Assembly (NCBI RefSeq): GCF_900114205.1
Contig: NZ_FOSH01000002.1
Coordinates: forward strand, 62,001-126,000
Source: Methylophaga sulfidovorans
GTDB lineage: Bacteria; Pseudomonadota; Gammaproteobacteria; Nitrosococcales; Methylophagaceae
DNA length: 64,000 nt
Direction of reading: 5' to 3'
The stretch's first letter is position 1; every line of letters starts with the position of its first letter. Of the stretch, positions 19,717-29,914 are shown piece by piece. Under the pieces are notes generated by a model, which was not told the DNA's origin, did not search any database, and saw nothing but the letters and a program-made list of their open reading frames with translations. Position numbers and translations under genes: made by a program.

Positions 19717-20649
19717 TTACTGTCCACCACCTAATTGATGAACATAAACAGCCAATTTCTTAATTTCAGTTACGGATAAACGCTGAGTTTCGTCACCTTC
19801 ATATTCAGGCTCTTCATCCCATTTCTCAGCCTCAAGTTTAACTGCAAGTTTTTCATTCCATGCAGGCATGATCGCAACACGTGTCAGTGGATCTGATGGA
19901 TCATTAACACCATGTAAAATAGTGTAGCGAACTTCTTCTGGTGCACCTGAGAAGCGCCAGATTTTATCGGTCAGATTCGCTGAGCCTAACTCATGAATAC
20001 CCTTAGCATCTGCACCATGACATCCGACACAACCTTTTTCGTTAAACAACTTCCAGCCGGCTTCTGTAGCTTTACCATTTGATAAGTTTTCAACAAATTG
20101 AACCAAACCATCAACTTCTTCTGGTTTTAAGGTTTTCTCATGCGACATCATCATGCCATGACGGCCAGCAGCAATTGAATACAGAATAGTGTTGATATCA
20201 CCACCATATAACCAATCATCGTCAGCCAGAATTGGGTAACCAGAATTTTTAGCTGGAACACCACCAGTACCATGACATGCTGCACAGTTATCACCGAATA
20301 ACACTTTGCTCGAACCTACCGCGTAGTTTCGCATCTCTGTGTCAGCAAGAATTTCTGCTGCTGTCATCGAAGCCAATTTTTCTTCATATGGCGCTCTGAC
20401 ATCCTGAACTTTTGCCAGATCTTCTTTGTACTCTTTAATCTGAGTCCAACCTAACAGTCCTTTTGTACTGCCATTAATCAATGGCAGTGATGGATAAAGG
20501 ATAAAATAAACCAATACCAACAAACCACTTAAGTACAGGGCATTTGTCCACCAACGTGGAGGTGGGTTCTCTAACTCTCTGATGCCATCCCATTCATGCC
20601 CTGTATCTGGCACTTCATTAGGATTCTTTTTATTATCAGCCATCATCAT
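19717..20649 (-). CDS. ccoP: cbb3 cytochrome c oxidase subunit III, di-haem CcoP
   Basis: Membrane-anchored di-haem cytochrome c that passes electrons to CcoO (310 residues). It has two N-terminal TM regions (about 36-55 and a shorter one near 60-70). Two CxxCH haem sites, NCAACHG and GCVGCHG, come with later Met ligands (for example AIMPAW). Three in-frame ATGs occur at the start (20649, 20646, 20643). The GGAG of the upstream region is best spaced for the second or third. The start overlaps the ccoQ stop. Confidence 0.95.
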   Translation of the reverse strand: MMMADNKKNPNEVPDTGHEWDGIRELENPPPRWWTNALYLSGLLVLVYFILYPSLPLINGSTKGLLGWTQIKEYKEDLAKVQDVRAPYEEKLASMTAAEILADTEMRNYAVGSSKVLFGDNCAACHGTGGVPAKNSGYPILADDDWLYGGDINTILYSIAAGRHGMMMSHEKTLKPEEVDGLVQFVENLSNGKATEAGWKLFNEKGCVGCHGADAKGIHELGSANLTDKIWRFSGAPEEVRYTILHGVNDPSDPLTRVAIMPAWNEKLAVKLEAEKWDEEPEYEGDETQRLSVTEIKKLAVYVHQLGGGQ

Positions 20650-20846
20650 TTCTCCGAATTTGTATCGTCATCGTCCTGCAGCATGGTGCGGTGGGATTCT
20701 ATTTTGTCTTTATTTTTAGGGTTAAGAACCCAAAAATAGAGCACCACCATCAGTACAAAAATTACTACTGTAAACACCAAGCCAAACCAGTCAGTTGCTG
20801 TCATTTCACTCCAATTAGTATGAAAATACTCTTGAAGCTTACTCAC
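20646..20846 (-). CDS. ccoQ: cbb3 oxidase small subunit CcoQ (FixQ)
   Basis: Small single-TM protein that stabilises the cbb3 complex. The open frame extends to a TTG at 20867, but the GTG at 20844-20846 overlaps the ccoO stop and has AGG seven nt upstream, giving 66 residues. An internal ATG ([10 protein letters not shown]) would give 52. The TM helix is [19 protein letters not shown], followed by the conserved LNPKNKD and an acidic tail. Gene order ccoN-O-Q-P is standard. Confidence 0.9.
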   Translation of the reverse strand: MSKLQEYFHTNWSEMTATDWFGLVFTVVIFVLMVVLYFWVLNPKNKDKIESHRTMLQDDDDTNSEK

Positions 20847-21519
20847 GATATGACCTGCCGGGTTCAAAGTGGACCATAGTTCCCAACACTTGTAGATAAG
20901 CTACCAGCGCTTGCATTTCAGTTTTACCTTCTACTGCAGCCGGCGCATTTTTGATTTGCTCATCAGTATATGGAACACCCAACACTTTCATTGCGCGAAG
21001 GCGTTTTTCCATGCCAGCACCATCAATGGTTGCATGCTCTAACCATGGATAGCTTGGCATAACAGATTCAGGCACAACCGAACGCGGGTTATGTAAATGC
21101 TGGATATGCCATGCATCAGAATATTTTCCACCTACACGTGCTAAGTCTGGTCCAGTACGTTTTGACCCCCACTGAAATGGATGATCGTACTTTGACTCAA
21201 CAGCCAGAGAGTAATGACCGTAACGATCTTTTTCATCACGGAAAGGACGAATCATTTGTGAATGACACAAATAACAGCCTTCACGTTGATAGATATCACG
21301 ACCTGCTAATTCAAGTGCTGTATATGGACGAACAGTTTTCAACTCTTCATAGTTCGGATGCACTTGATCCTCAAATGTTGTTTTGAGGTAAAACAAAGGA
21401 ACAATTTCTACGATACCGCCTACTGAAACAACCAGTGCTGTTGCTAACACAAGCGCCCAGATATTTTTTTCCAGTTTCTCTTGAAAGGTAACTGGTTTAT
21501 TAGAATTATGATCAGACAT
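20839..21519 (-). CDS. ccoO: cbb3 cytochrome c oxidase subunit II, mono-haem CcoO
   Basis: Membrane-anchored mono-haem cytochrome c (226 residues) that feeds electrons to CcoN. The ATG at 21517-21519 has AGGAGA just upstream and is the family start ([10 protein letters not shown]); the longer frame reaching into ccoN is not used. One TM helix lies at about 21-43. The haem site is GCYLCHSQ, and the conserved RPFRDE and [11 protein letters not shown]-like segment (here [12 protein letters not shown]) follow. It starts 10 nt after ccoN. Confidence 0.96.
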   Translation of the reverse strand: MSDHNSNKPVTFQEKLEKNIWALVLATALVVSVGGIVEIVPLFYLKTTFEDQVHPNYEELKTVRPYTALELAGRDIYQREGCYLCHSQMIRPFRDEKDRYGHYSLAVESKYDHPFQWGSKRTGPDLARVGGKYSDAWHIQHLHNPRSVVPESVMPSYPWLEHATIDGAGMEKRLRAMKVLGVPYTDEQIKNAPAAVEGKTEMQALVAYLQVLGTMVHFEPGRSYRE

Positions 21520-21529
21520 TCCAGTCTCC

Positions 21530-22954
21530 TTAAATGTTAGCAGCTGTTGCCATTGCAGCCGATGGCTTCGCAATCGCACGACGGATAGTCACAGTGACGT
21601 TAAATAACATAATGCAAGCACCTGAGAAGAAAATCAGTCCACCCATAGCACGCATTGCATAGTAAGGGTGCATTTGAGCAACTGACTCAACAAAGGTATA
21701 TGCCAAGTTACCGTAGTCATCATATGCACGCCACATAAGGCCTTGCATGATGCCTGATACCCACATAGCAGTGATATAAACTGCTGTACCAATTGTGGCC
21801 ATCCAGAAGTGGAGATTCACCAAACGGACTGAGTACATAGTGGTTCCCCACATACGCTCAACCATATGATAAAGCGCACCGATAGACACCATAGCTACCC
21901 AGCCTAATGCACCTGAGTGAACGTGTCCGATGGTCCAGTCGGTGTAATGTGATAATGCGTTAACAGTTTTTGCAGCCATAACAGGGCCTTCAAATGTTGA
22001 CATCGCATAGAATGCTAAAGAGACAATCAGGAAGCGTAAGATATAGTCGGTACGCAGTTTGTCCCAGGCACCACTCAATGTGAACATACCATTGATTGCA
22101 CCACCCCATGACGGAATGATCATCGCTAATGAAATAGCGGCACCTAATGAACCGGTCCAATCAGGTAACGCAGTATATTGAAGATGGTGAGCACCTAACC
22201 AAACATAACCGAAGACTAATGCCCAGAAATGGATAACAGATAAACGGTATGAATAAACAGGGCGATTCGCTTGTTTAGGTACAAAGTAATACATGATCCC
22301 CAAGAAGCCCGCAGTCAGGAAGAAACCAACCGCATTATGGCCCCACCACCATTGAATCATCGCATCTTGAACACCAGAGAAAAGTGAATAAGATTTAAAT
22401 AATTCAACCGGGATAGCCAAGCTATTCACAACATGTAAATAAGTAATCATGACCATCATCGCAATGAAGAACCAGTTTGCAACATAAATATGTGAAACTT
22501 TGCGAATTGAAATAGTCATAATGAAGTTAAAGGTGTAAACCAACCAAACTGCAGCAATCAGAATATCAATTGGCCATTCTAATTCTGCGTATTCTTTTGA
22601 TTGAGTATAACCAAGAGGTAAGGTAATGACAGCGCCAAGAATAACGAGATTCCAACCCCAAAATGTGAACCAGGCTAACTTATCACTCCACAGACGCGTA
22701 CGGCATGTGCGTTGTACGATGTAATAAGCTGTAGCCATTAGTGTTGAACCACCAAAAGCAAAAATAACCGCATTGGTGTGTAAAGGACGTAAACGACCAA
22801 AACTGATATATGGATTATCAAAATTCAGGACTGGCCAAGCCAATTCTGAGGCGATATACACACCGATACCGGTGCCAACGACCAAGTAGACGCATGCCAT
22901 ATAGGCAAACCACTTGACCACTTGATAGTTATATTGTTGTTGTTCCGCTTGCAT
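21530..22954 (-). CDS. ccoN: cbb3 cytochrome c oxidase catalytic subunit I CcoN
   Basis: Haem-copper oxidase subunit with haem b and the b3-CuB site (474 residues, about 12 TM helices). The frame runs to 23044, but the ATG at 22952-22954 ([15 protein letters not shown]) is the likely start. Key elements are [13 protein letters not shown] (haem ligand His), [13 protein letters not shown] (CuB His), [12 protein letters not shown] and the [14 protein letters not shown] His pair. It heads ccoNOQP-M and lies about 150 nt downstream of a perfect FNR/ANR box. This suits a high-affinity terminal oxidase induced at low oxygen. Confidence 0.97.
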   Translation of the reverse strand: MQAEQQQYNYQVVKWFAYMACVYLVVGTGIGVYIASELAWPVLNFDNPYISFGRLRPLHTNAVIFAFGGSTLMATAYYIVQRTCRTRLWSDKLAWFTFWGWNLVILGAVITLPLGYTQSKEYAELEWPIDILIAAVWLVYTFNFIMTISIRKVSHIYVANWFFIAMMVMITYLHVVNSLAIPVELFKSYSLFSGVQDAMIQWWWGHNAVGFFLTAGFLGIMYYFVPKQANRPVYSYRLSVIHFWALVFGYVWLGAHHLQYTALPDWTGSLGAAISLAMIIPSWGGAINGMFTLSGAWDKLRTDYILRFLIVSLAFYAMSTFEGPVMAAKTVNALSHYTDWTIGHVHSGALGWVAMVSIGALYHMVERMWGTTMYSVRLVNLHFWMATIGTAVYITAMWVSGIMQGLMWRAYDDYGNLAYTFVESVAQMHPYYAMRAMGGLIFFSGACIMLFNVTVTIRRAIAKPSAAMATAANI

Positions 22955-23342
22955 AGCGACCACACCTTCTCTCTTTGGAAAACTCTCTCTCAATTTTGCT
23001 GAAAACCACACAACAAAATCAGGACCCTTTTCTACGTGCTTCAATGAATATTGAAAACAGTTAGAATTTTACATCAATCATTGGATTTGCTTCACATCAA
23101 AACATTGATCTAGATCAAACGTAGTGTGATAAAGCACACTGTGCTGTGAAATGCCCCACCCGCACGTAACAGGGAATTTTCCTAAGAACAAAATGTCTGG
23201 TCAAGTTGACTACCGTTCACAGCAGATATAAAACATGTATTTATATTAATAAAACAATCAGTTACAAAATTTCTATAAAAAAAAAGAAATATCAATAATG
23301 TCAAGATAAGGGATGATTGCGGCTTATTAAATTTGCTCGTCT
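22955..23342. other. 388-nt intergenic region upstream of ccoN
   Basis: AT-rich spacer. It holds the FNR/ANR palindrome (23105-23118), a second small palindrome AGCACA-c-TGTGCT (23133-23145) and the ccoN leader. On the other side it holds the 3' flank of the Mth938-like gene, with a T-rich stretch on the minus strand near 23278-23290. No gene is seen. Confidence 0.7.
23105..23118. promoter_or_regulatory. FNR/ANR box upstream of ccoN
   Basis: TTGATCTAGATCAA is a perfect palindrome and an exact match to the FNR-family consensus TTGAT-N4-ATCAA. It lies about 150 nt upstream of the ccoN ATG on the minus strand, where a low-oxygen activator would be expected. Two A/T-rich -10 candidates lie 30-50 nt downstream of it; the start point is not resolved by eye. 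Confidence 0.88.
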
Positions 23343-23729
23343 TTAAGGACTGACGATCAGTATCACTGCACGTTCTTCTGCTAACAGTAAATTGTATGTA
23401 TGGCAGGCTGATGACAATGCCATAAACTCGGTACCGATGCCCTGTTCATTAAAATACTGGGCCGTCTGTAAGAGAGGAAAAGAAAGGCCGGCTTCAGTCG
23501 CAAAAATAATTACTTCTGGAGCCAGCGCTTTTATTGCAGAAAGAGTGTCTGCTGATAAGTTTTGAATATTACTGACGTCAATATTTTCTATTATTTGGTT
23601 TGGCGTCAAAACAAACCCTGGGTCATAAGACTTAAGAATTTGTGTATTTTTCTGGCGAACAGTAACTGACTGTTCACTATAAGAGTGGATTTGGTTAAAT
23701 TCGAAAACCGCTTCCTGACTCAGTTTCAT
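23343..23729 (-). CDS. Mth938-like domain protein (Xcc1710/NDUFAF3-like fold)
   Basis: Small soluble protein (128 residues) of the Mth938/Xcc1710-like family, function unknown in bacteria. It shows the family features: an early ILKSYDPGFVLTP stretch, the central APEVIIFATE segment equivalent to the family's PEVVLLGTG, and the ending with a Cys in SSACHTYNLLL before the last strand. It starts 5 nt after the ihfB stop and is probably the last gene of the rpsA-ihfB end of the series. The assignment is by recalled family pattern. Confidence 0.78.
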   Translation of the reverse strand: MKLSQEAVFEFNQIHSYSEQSVTVRQKNTQILKSYDPGFVLTPNQIIENIDVSNIQNLSADTLSAIKALAPEVIIFATEAGLSFPLLQTAQYFNEQGIGTEFMALSSACHTYNLLLAEERAVILIVSP

Positions 23730-23734
23730 CTGTT

Positions 23735-24031
23735 CTACTGCTGATAACCTGCCGCATCGTTCACGCGGTCACGCAACTCTTTACCAGGTTTGAAATGCGG
23801 TACGTACTTTTCATCTAACTGAACAGATTCACCACTTTTTGGGTTACGTCCAACGCGTGGTGGTCGATGATGTAAGGTAAAACTACCAAACCCGCGAATT
23901 TCAATTCTATCTCCTTGTGAAAGGCTATCGCTCATCTGTTCTAAAATGAGTTTAACTGCAAGCTCAACATCACGATAATTTAATAGAGATTGTTTTTCAG
24001 ATAAAACTTCAATCAAATCTGATTTGGTCAT
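23735..24031 (-). CDS. ihfB: Integration host factor beta subunit
   Basis: DNA-bending HU/IHF-family protein (98 residues) that pairs with IHF-alpha. It contains the family signature [20 protein letters not shown] with the DNA-intercalating Pro. The C-terminal [13 protein letters not shown] segment is typical of IHF-beta. It follows rpsA as in most gammaproteobacteria, after a gap of about 120 nt that contains the rpsA terminator, so it may have its own promoter. A small inverted repeat, CCGATA-gcaaa-TATCGG (24065-24081), lies in its upstream region. Confidence 0.96.
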   Translation of the reverse strand: MTKSDLIEVLSEKQSLLNYRDVELAVKLILEQMSDSLSQGDRIEIRGFGSFTLHHRPPRVGRNPKSGESVQLDEKYVPHFKPGKELRDRVNDAAGYQQ

Positions 24032-24106
24032 GTCTTTAAAATTCCTGGAATAATGCGCTAAACACCGATAGCAAATATCGGCTTTAATCTTCTGAATCCA
24101 TTAGAG

Positions 24107-24136
24107 AAAAACCCCTGACAAAGTCAGGGGTTTATC
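24107..24136 (-). terminator. Terminator after rpsA
   Basis: An 11-bp stem, AAACCCCTGAC / GTCAGGGGTTT, with a 3-nt loop is followed by a T run on the minus strand. It lies 18 nt past the rpsA stop, before ihfB. Confidence 0.88.
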
Positions 24137-24153
24137 TTTAATTTGAAAAACGA

Positions 24154-25827
24154 TTAATTGTCTTTCTGATCCATTTGTTCTTTCAGCAAATCACCCAGAG
24201 TAGTGTTGCCTGCAGAAACATTACTGTACTCTTTCACAGCTTCTGATTCTTCTTGATCATCTTTCGCTTTGATAGAAAGAGTTAGCGTACGATCTTTACG
24301 TGACATGCCAGTAAATTTAGCTTCAACATCATCGCCAACAGCCAGAATTTTACTTGCATCTTCAACACGTTCACGAGCAATATCTGCAGCACGAACATAA
24401 CCTTCAACGCCTTCAGCTAATTCAATTGTTGCGCCACGAGCATCAACAGCAGTAACTTTACCGTTAACAATGCTACCACGTGGATTTTCAGCTAAATAAG
24501 CAGAGAACGGATCATCTTGTAATTGTTTAATACCTAAAGAGATACGTTCACGTTCAGGATCAATCGCTAAAACAACTGCTTCAACGTCATCACCTTTCTT
24601 GAAGTCACGGATCAATTCTTCGTTGTCTTCTTCCCAAGAGATATCAGACAAGTGAATCAGACCATCAATACCGCCGTCTAAGCCAATAAAGATACCGAAA
24701 TCAGTGATTGACTTGATAGCACCGCTAACTTTGTCACCTTTATTATGGGTCATTGCAAACTCTTCCCAAGGGTTAGTTTGACATTGTTTAATACCCAGTG
24801 AAATACGGCGACGTTCAGCATCGATATCCAGCACCATAACTTCAACTTCATCACCCAGTTGAACCAGTTTAGATGGGTGAACGTTTTTGTTAGTCCAGTC
24901 CATTTCAGACATATGAACTAAACCTTCAACGCCATCTTCGATTTCAACAAAGCAACCGTAATCAGCAATGTTTGTGACTTTACCGTGGATGCGTGTGCTG
25001 TTTGGATAACGACGAGCGATATCTTTCCAAGGATCATCACCCATTTGTTTCAGACCAAGAGAAACACGTTCGCGTTCTTTATCGAATTTCAATACTTGAA
25101 CTTCAATTTCATCACCAATAGCAACGACTTCTGATGGATGTTTAACACGTTTCCAAGCCATATCAGTGATATGTAACAGACCATCGATACCGCCCAGATC
25201 AACGAACGCACCGTAGTCAGTCAGGTTCTTAACAATACCTTTAACTACTTTGCCTTCTTCCAGCGTTTCTAATAACGCTTCGCGTTCTGCACTGTTTTCT
25301 TCTTCCATAATCGCACGACGTGAAACAACGATGTTGTTGCGTGGACGATCAAGTTTGATCAGTTTGAATTCGAGTTCTTTATTTTCCAAGTGAGTAGTAT
25401 CACGAATTGGACGAACATCAACCAAAGAACCAGGAAGGAATGCACGAATATTTTCCAGATCAACGGTGAAACCACCTTTAACCTTACCAGAAATAATACC
25501 CATAACGGTTTCACCCGCTTCAAACGCGTGTTCCAATTTAGTCCATGCTTCGGCAGCTTTCGCTTTATCACGTGACAGTTGTGTCGCACCAAAACCATCT
25601 TCTAATGATTCCAGAGATACATCGACTAAGTCACCAATAGAAACCGTTATCTCACCATTTTCGTTCAAAAACTCTGAAACGGGGATAGCGCCTTCTGATT
25701 TCAGACCGGCATTGACCATAACAACATCAGGACCAACATTGACTACCGTACCGGTAACAATTTTGCCTGGTTGCATTGGAGTTGAATTTAGACTCTCTTC
25801 GAAGAGATCAGCAAAGCTTTCGCTCAT
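24154..25827 (-). CDS. rpsA: 30S ribosomal protein S1
   Basis: Six-S1-domain protein that brings mRNA to the 30S subunit (557 residues, same as E. coli). The frame runs back to 25866, but the ATG at 25825-25827 ([13 protein letters not shown]) is the family start with AGGA upstream. Repeated S1 motifs such as [33 protein letters not shown] and [17 protein letters not shown] are clear. It lies after cmk. The 110-nt leader has a short hairpin and could be the site of S1 autoregulation known in E. coli. Confidence 0.98.
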   Translation of the reverse strand: MSESFADLFEESLNSTPMQPGKIVTGTVVNVGPDVVMVNAGLKSEGAIPVSEFLNENGEITVSIGDLVDVSLESLEDGFGATQLSRDKAKAAEAWTKLEHAFEAGETVMGIISGKVKGGFTVDLENIRAFLPGSLVDVRPIRDTTHLENKELEFKLIKLDRPRNNIVVSRRAIMEEENSAEREALLETLEEGKVVKGIVKNLTDYGAFVDLGGIDGLLHITDMAWKRVKHPSEVVAIGDEIEVQVLKFDKERERVSLGLKQMGDDPWKDIARRYPNSTRIHGKVTNIADYGCFVEIEDGVEGLVHMSEMDWTNKNVHPSKLVQLGDEVEVMVLDIDAERRRISLGIKQCQTNPWEEFAMTHNKGDKVSGAIKSITDFGIFIGLDGGIDGLIHLSDISWEEDNEELIRDFKKGDDVEAVVLAIDPERERISLGIKQLQDDPFSAYLAENPRGSIVNGKVTAVDARGATIELAEGVEGYVRAADIARERVEDASKILAVGDDVEAKFTGMSRKDRTLTLSIKAKDDQEESEAVKEYSNVSAGNTTLGDLLKEQMDQKDN

Positions 25828-25877
25828 TGTTAAATATCCTTGACCCTGTTGAGGAAACAAGATCACCTAATTAATCA

Positions 25878-25891
25878 CTCGCTTATGCGAG
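25878..25891 (-). other. Small hairpin in the rpsA leader
   Basis: CTCGC-TTAT-GCGAG forms a 5-bp GC-rich stem about 50 nt upstream of the rpsA ATG. In E. coli, hairpins in this region mediate S1 autoregulation. Whether this one has that job is inference. Confidence 0.4.
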
Positions 25892-25937
25892 ATCGTTAAA
25901 CATCCCATTCGACAAGTATCGAACAGGCACCAAAAAT

Positions 25938-26603
25938 TTAAATTGCACAATAGCTGCACACTTTTTCATATACTGCAGCGATACCTAATTCGGTAGAATC
26001 CAGTATCAATGCATCAGTAGCGGGCAATAACGGCGCGACTTTACGTTCACTATCGCGTTTGTCTCGCTCTGAGATTTCTGTAATGAGATCGGAAAGGTTA
26101 CTCTCAATTCCTTTCTCTTTCAACTGCTTATAACGTCTCAACGCTCTTTCTTCCGCGCTCGCGGTTAAAAATACTTTAAATTGTGCATCAGGGAAGACAA
26201 CAGTACCCATATCACGACCATCGGTGACTAAACCTGGTTGTTGGCAAAAGTCACGCTGGCGCTGTAATAGCGCTGCTCTCACAGCAGGAATCGCCGCCAC
26301 TTTTGATGCTGCATTGCCAGCTTTTTCAGTCCGAATCTGCTGACTGACCTCTTCGCCTTCTAACAGTACATTGAGTCTGTCGTCATCTAAATGAAATTGC
26401 AGATCTAAAGTTTGTGCTAACTGAACAAGGGAGTTTTCATCCAAGGCAGGAATCTGATGTTTAAGACTGGCAAATGCCAACACCCGGTATATCGCACCAC
26501 TATCTAAATAATGCCAGCCCAACTCTCTGGCTATCATTTGTGCAATGGTGCCTTTGCCAGAGCCACTAGGACCATCAATCGTTAAAACAGGTATATCAGC
26601 CAT
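25938..26603 (-). CDS. cmk: Cytidylate kinase
   Basis: Phosphorylates CMP/dCMP with ATP (221 residues). I use the ATG at 26601-26603 ([11 protein letters not shown]), as in related proteins; an ATG three codons earlier and a TTG at 26615 are alternatives. The P-loop GPSGSGKGT is at about 11-19, followed by LDSGAIYR, the CMP-specific [13 protein letters not shown] and [10 protein letters not shown]. It overlaps the aroA stop by 8 nt. The aroA-cmk-rpsA order is the common gammaproteobacterial arrangement. Confidence 0.96.
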   Translation of the reverse strand: MADIPVLTIDGPSGSGKGTIAQMIARELGWHYLDSGAIYRVLAFASLKHQIPALDENSLVQLAQTLDLQFHLDDDRLNVLLEGEEVSQQIRTEKAGNAASKVAAIPAVRAALLQRQRDFCQQPGLVTDGRDMGTVVFPDAQFKVFLTASAEERALRRYKQLKEKGIESNLSDLITEISERDKRDSERKVAPLLPATDALILDSTELGIAAVYEKVCSYCAI

Positions 26604-27930
26604 CAATTTCATCAACCTGCAGACCGACTTTATTAGCTAGCTCAACAAATCCAGGGAATGAAGTAGCTACGTTGGCACAATCATTAATCTGGATAGAGCC
26701 GCCAGCTTGCAGCCCCGCAATAGCAAATGACATAGCAATGCGATGGTCACTATGACTATCCACTTCACCACTGCCAATTACACCACCATTAATAACAATG
26801 CCATCTTCAGTTGGCTTGGCATCGATCCCTAATGTTGTTAAACCATCCGCCATCACCTGGATGCGATCACTTTCTTTCACCCTTAACTCTTCAGCTCCGG
26901 TCAGCACTGTCTGACCTTCGGCGCAGGCTGCAGCAATAAATAATGCAGGAAATTCATCAATGGCTAGAGGCACTTGATCTTCAGGAATTCGAATCCCTTT
27001 TAATGGCGCGTATTGAATACGGATATCTGCCACAGGCTCACCACCGGTTACTTTTTCATTGGTCAGCGTGATATTCGCGCCCATCATTCGCAAAATATTG
27101 ATGACACCAATACGTGTTGGGTTTACACCAACATGTTCGAGGGTAAGATCGGAACCAGGGGCAATAGCAGCGGCCACCATAAAGAAAGTCGCTGAGGAAA
27201 TATCAGCAGGCACATCTATTTTTGTTGCTGTTAATTTACCGCCACCAACAACTGACACGGTACTGCCTTCAATTTCTACCGCATAGCCCATCCCTTGTAA
27301 CATACGCTCGGTATGATCACGTGTTGGTGCAGGTTCTGTCACAGAGGTTTTACCTCCTGCATATAAACCTGCTAACAATAAACAGGATTTGACCTGTGCA
27401 CTGGCCATTGGCAAATCATAATGAATGGCTTTAAGGCCGTCTGTTTTATGAAGGGTAAGTGGTGGTTTACCATCGGTGGTATCGATCTTCGCGCCCATCA
27501 ATGCTAGTGGCTCAGTCACACGTTTCATTGGTCTGGAGGATAATGACTTATCACCCGTCATTGTGACATCAAATCCCTGTCCCGCCAGTAGGCCAGATAA
27601 CAGGCGCATGGATGTCCCACTATTACCCAGATTGAGCGAAGTTGTAGGTGCTTTAAGACCATGCATGCCTACACCATGAATGGTTACCTTGCCCTTATCA
27701 GGGCCAATAATATCCACCCCCATACCGCGAAAAACAGCAAGTGTTGCTAAAGCATCTTCACCTTCTAAAAAACCAGTAACTTCTGTTGTTCCTTCGGCAA
27801 GTGAGCCAAGCATAATCGAGCGATGGGAAATCGATTTATCACCAGGCACTCGCACCTGCCCGCTTAACTTACCACCAGGATGAACAATATATTTTTTACT
27901 AGCTTCACTAGACACGTCAGTTGGTTCCAC
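26596..27930 (-). CDS. aroA: 3-phosphoshikimate 1-carboxyvinyltransferase (EPSP synthase)
   Basis: Shikimate-pathway enzyme joining PEP to shikimate-3-phosphate (444 residues, GTG start). Motifs in order are [54 protein letters not shown] and the late [11 protein letters not shown]. The ASAQVKS and LGNSGT patterns place it with the Bacillus/Agrobacterium-like type rather than the enterobacterial one. This is an observation on sequence only and says nothing about inhibitor sensitivity. It starts 2 nt past the tyrA stop and overlaps cmk. Confidence 0.96.
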   Translation of the reverse strand: MEPTDVSSEASKKYIVHPGGKLSGQVRVPGDKSISHRSIMLGSLAEGTTEVTGFLEGEDALATLAVFRGMGVDIIGPDKGKVTIHGVGMHGLKAPTTSLNLGNSGTSMRLLSGLLAGQGFDVTMTGDKSLSSRPMKRVTEPLALMGAKIDTTDGKPPLTLHKTDGLKAIHYDLPMASAQVKSCLLLAGLYAGGKTSVTEPAPTRDHTERMLQGMGYAVEIEGSTVSVVGGGKLTATKIDVPADISSATFFMVAAAIAPGSDLTLEHVGVNPTRIGVINILRMMGANITLTNEKVTGGEPVADIRIQYAPLKGIRIPEDQVPLAIDEFPALFIAAACAEGQTVLTGAEELRVKESDRIQVMADGLTTLGIDAKPTEDGIVINGGVIGSGEVDSHSDHRIAMSFAIAGLQAGGSIQINDCANVATSFPGFVELANKVGLQVDEIDG

Positions 27931-27932
27931 TT

Positions 27933-28820
27933 TTATACTTCACTGTTATCTATCAAATCAGGATCAGAAAAACGGGTATCACGTGCTTTTTTGGCACGTG
28001 CAAAAACTTCAATCAGATAGTCCCCGTCCTCATCCTTGATGGCCTGTTCAATTTTATTAATACCTTGATGATATTCATCAAGTAAATCCAGAATGGCTTG
28101 TTTATTACCTAAACAAATGTCTCGCCACATCACAGCATCACTCGAGGCAATCCGTGAAAAATCACGAAAACCTCCAGCGGCATAGCGTAAGACTTCATCA
28201 CAATCATCACGTTGCGCCAACATGCCCACCAAATTGAATGCCAGCACATGTGGCAAATGGCTGGTAGCAGCTAACACGGTATCGTGATGTTCAACATCCA
28301 TTTCAAAAACTTCAGCTCCAGTCAGTTGCCACATCATTTTGATTTTTGCTGTGGCAGCTGGATCTGTTTCGCTCACGGGTGTCAGTACAACCCGATGGTC
28401 CTCATATAAAGTGGCAAATGCAGCGGAAGGGCCACTTTTTTCTGTACCGGCAATAGGATGTCCCGGAACAAACTGCTTGAAGTTATCGCCGAATGCCTCA
28501 CGCGCCGCCATGATCACTTGTGCTTTGGCACTACCGCCATCGGTAATAATGGCTTCAGGTCTTATATGCTGGCTCATATCTGCAAAAACGGCTGACATCG
28601 CCCCCATTGGCACAGCAACAAAAACAACATCGGCTTCAGCAACCGCTTCAGCAATGGAATCAGCAGCCTTATCAATAACACCAAGTGCCAGTGCTTCTTG
28701 TCGGGCATTCTCACTACGTGAGTAGCCTATAACTTCGTTGACAGCACCTTTGGATTTCAATGATAAGGCGAGTGAACCACCAATCAGTCCAACACCTATT
28801 ACAGCTAGCCGATTAATCAT
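27933..28820 (-). CDS. tyrA: Prephenate/arogenate dehydrogenase (monofunctional TyrA)
   Basis: NAD(P)-dependent dehydrogenase of tyrosine synthesis (295 residues), lacking a chorismate mutase domain. The Rossmann motif GVGLIGGSLAL lies at about 9-19. The conserved catalytic GHPIAGTEKSG and SHLPH motifs and the later GGFRDFSRIA are present. The first base of its ATG overlaps the hisC stop, and aroA follows directly. It is part of the hisC-tyrA-aroA-cmk group. Confidence 0.95.
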   Translation of the reverse strand: MINRLAVIGVGLIGGSLALSLKSKGAVNEVIGYSRSENARQEALALGVIDKAADSIAEAVAEADVVFVAVPMGAMSAVFADMSQHIRPEAIITDGGSAKAQVIMAAREAFGDNFKQFVPGHPIAGTEKSGPSAAFATLYEDHRVVLTPVSETDPAATAKIKMMWQLTGAEVFEMDVEHHDTVLAATSHLPHVLAFNLVGMLAQRDDCDEVLRYAAGGFRDFSRIASSDAVMWRDICLGNKQAILDLLDEYHQGINKIEQAIKDEDGDYLIEVFARAKKARDTRFSDPDLIDNSEV

Positions 28821-29914
28821 TAACCGCGTCCCAAGATACCAGATAAGGCATCGAGAAAACGTTGGTTTTCTTCAGCTAAACCAATACTGACCCGAAGGTG
28901 CTGCGGTAAACCATAATTAGCTACTGGGCGAACAATAACGCCTTCATATAACAGTTCATCATAAACTTCAAAAGCATTGGTATGCACATTGACTGTGATG
29001 AAGTTCGCTCTGGAAGGAATGTATTGCAAACCCATTTTTTCAAAGCCAGCAATAAGTTGTTTCATACCCGCTTCATTGACTTCACGTGTTTGCTGTAAAT
29101 AAGCTTCATCTCCCAAAGCAGCCACTGCAGCTGCTTGAGCCAGATTACTGACATTAAATGGTTGTCTGACACGGTTAATCAAATCCGCCACTTCCGGATG
29201 TGATAAAGAGTAGCCAACACGTAAACCAGCCAAACCAAAGGCTTTAGAAAATGTACGGGTGATAATCAGATTATGAAAATCTTGTAACCACGGTACTGAG
29301 TTTTCTTCCATATTGAGGTATTCAACATAGGCTTCATCCAGTACGACCAACACCTTTTCAGGGACTTTTTCTAGAAATAATTTAATTTTCTCAGGTTCTA
29401 ACCATGTACCGGTCGGGTTATTTGGATTTGCAATAAAAATAACTTTTGTACGCGAGCTAATGGCTTTATGAATAGCATCCAGATCATAACCATAGTCTTT
29501 CGCCGGAGCCACGACAGCCTTTGCACCAATAGCTTGAGTGACGATGGCATACACAGCAAAAGCGTGTTCTGAAAAAACAACTTCATCACCTGGCTCGGCA
29601 AAAGCGCGTGCCACCATTTCCAATACATCATTGGAACCATTGCCCAAGGTAATCTGCTCAGGCGCTACCTGATGTTTATCAGCCAGGGCCAATTTTAATG
29701 CGTAGCCGTTGCCATCCGGATAACGTGCCATTTCTTTGGCTGCCATTGCCACTGCCGCCACTGCCGCTTTAGGTGGACCAAGCGGATTTTCATTGGAGGC
29801 CAGCTTAATGACATTACGAACACCATACTGACGTTGTAACTCTTCAATAGGTTTACCCGGGACATAAGGTTGCAGTTGAGCAACCCCACTTACAGCAAGA
29901 TCACAAAAACTCAT
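28820..29914 (-). CDS. hisC: Histidinol-phosphate aminotransferase, aromatic-cluster copy
   Basis: PLP-dependent class I/II aminotransferase (364 residues) that acts on imidazole acetol phosphate. Copies in this cluster often also transaminate prephenate or phenylpyruvate. Motifs are LASNENPLGPP, FIANPNNPTGT, VLDEAYVEY and the PLP lysine in RTFSKAFGLAGLRVGY. Its position next to tyrA rather than a his operon suggests aromatic amino-acid transamination, but that is inference. The start overlaps the lspA stop by 4 nt. Confidence 0.92.
   Translation of the reverse strand: MSFCDLAVSGVAQLQPYVPGKPIEELQRQYGVRNVIKLASNENPLGPPKAAVAAVAMAAKEMARYPDGNGYALKLALADKHQVAPEQITLGNGSNDVLEMVARAFAEPGDEVVFSEHAFAVYAIVTQAIGAKAVVAPAKDYGYDLDAIHKAISSRTKVIFIANPNNPTGTWLEPEKIKLFLEKVPEKVLVVLDEAYVEYLNMEENSVPWLQDFHNLIITRTFSKAFGLAGLRVGYSLSHPEVADLINRVRQPFNVSNLAQAAAVAALGDEAYLQQTREVNEAGMKQLIAGFEKMGLQYIPSRANFITVNVHTNAFEVYDELLYEGVIVRPVANYGLPQHLRVSIGLAEENQRFLDALSGILGRG

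Noticed and set aside
21520-21579. Longer ccoO reading frame overlapping the ccoN 3' end
   Set aside because: The ATG at 21519 has AGGAGA directly upstream and gives the family N-terminus; the extension is a shadow of ccoN.
23206-23232. Sigma70-like TTGACT ... TATAAA on the plus strand upstream of the Mth938-like gene's 3' end
   Set aside because: The spacer is only 15 nt and the next plus-strand gene is far away; it points against the gene series and is likely chance in AT-rich DNA.
27059-27883. Three plus-strand frames opposite aroA
   Set aside because: Shadows of aroA with no ribosome-binding sites or family signal.
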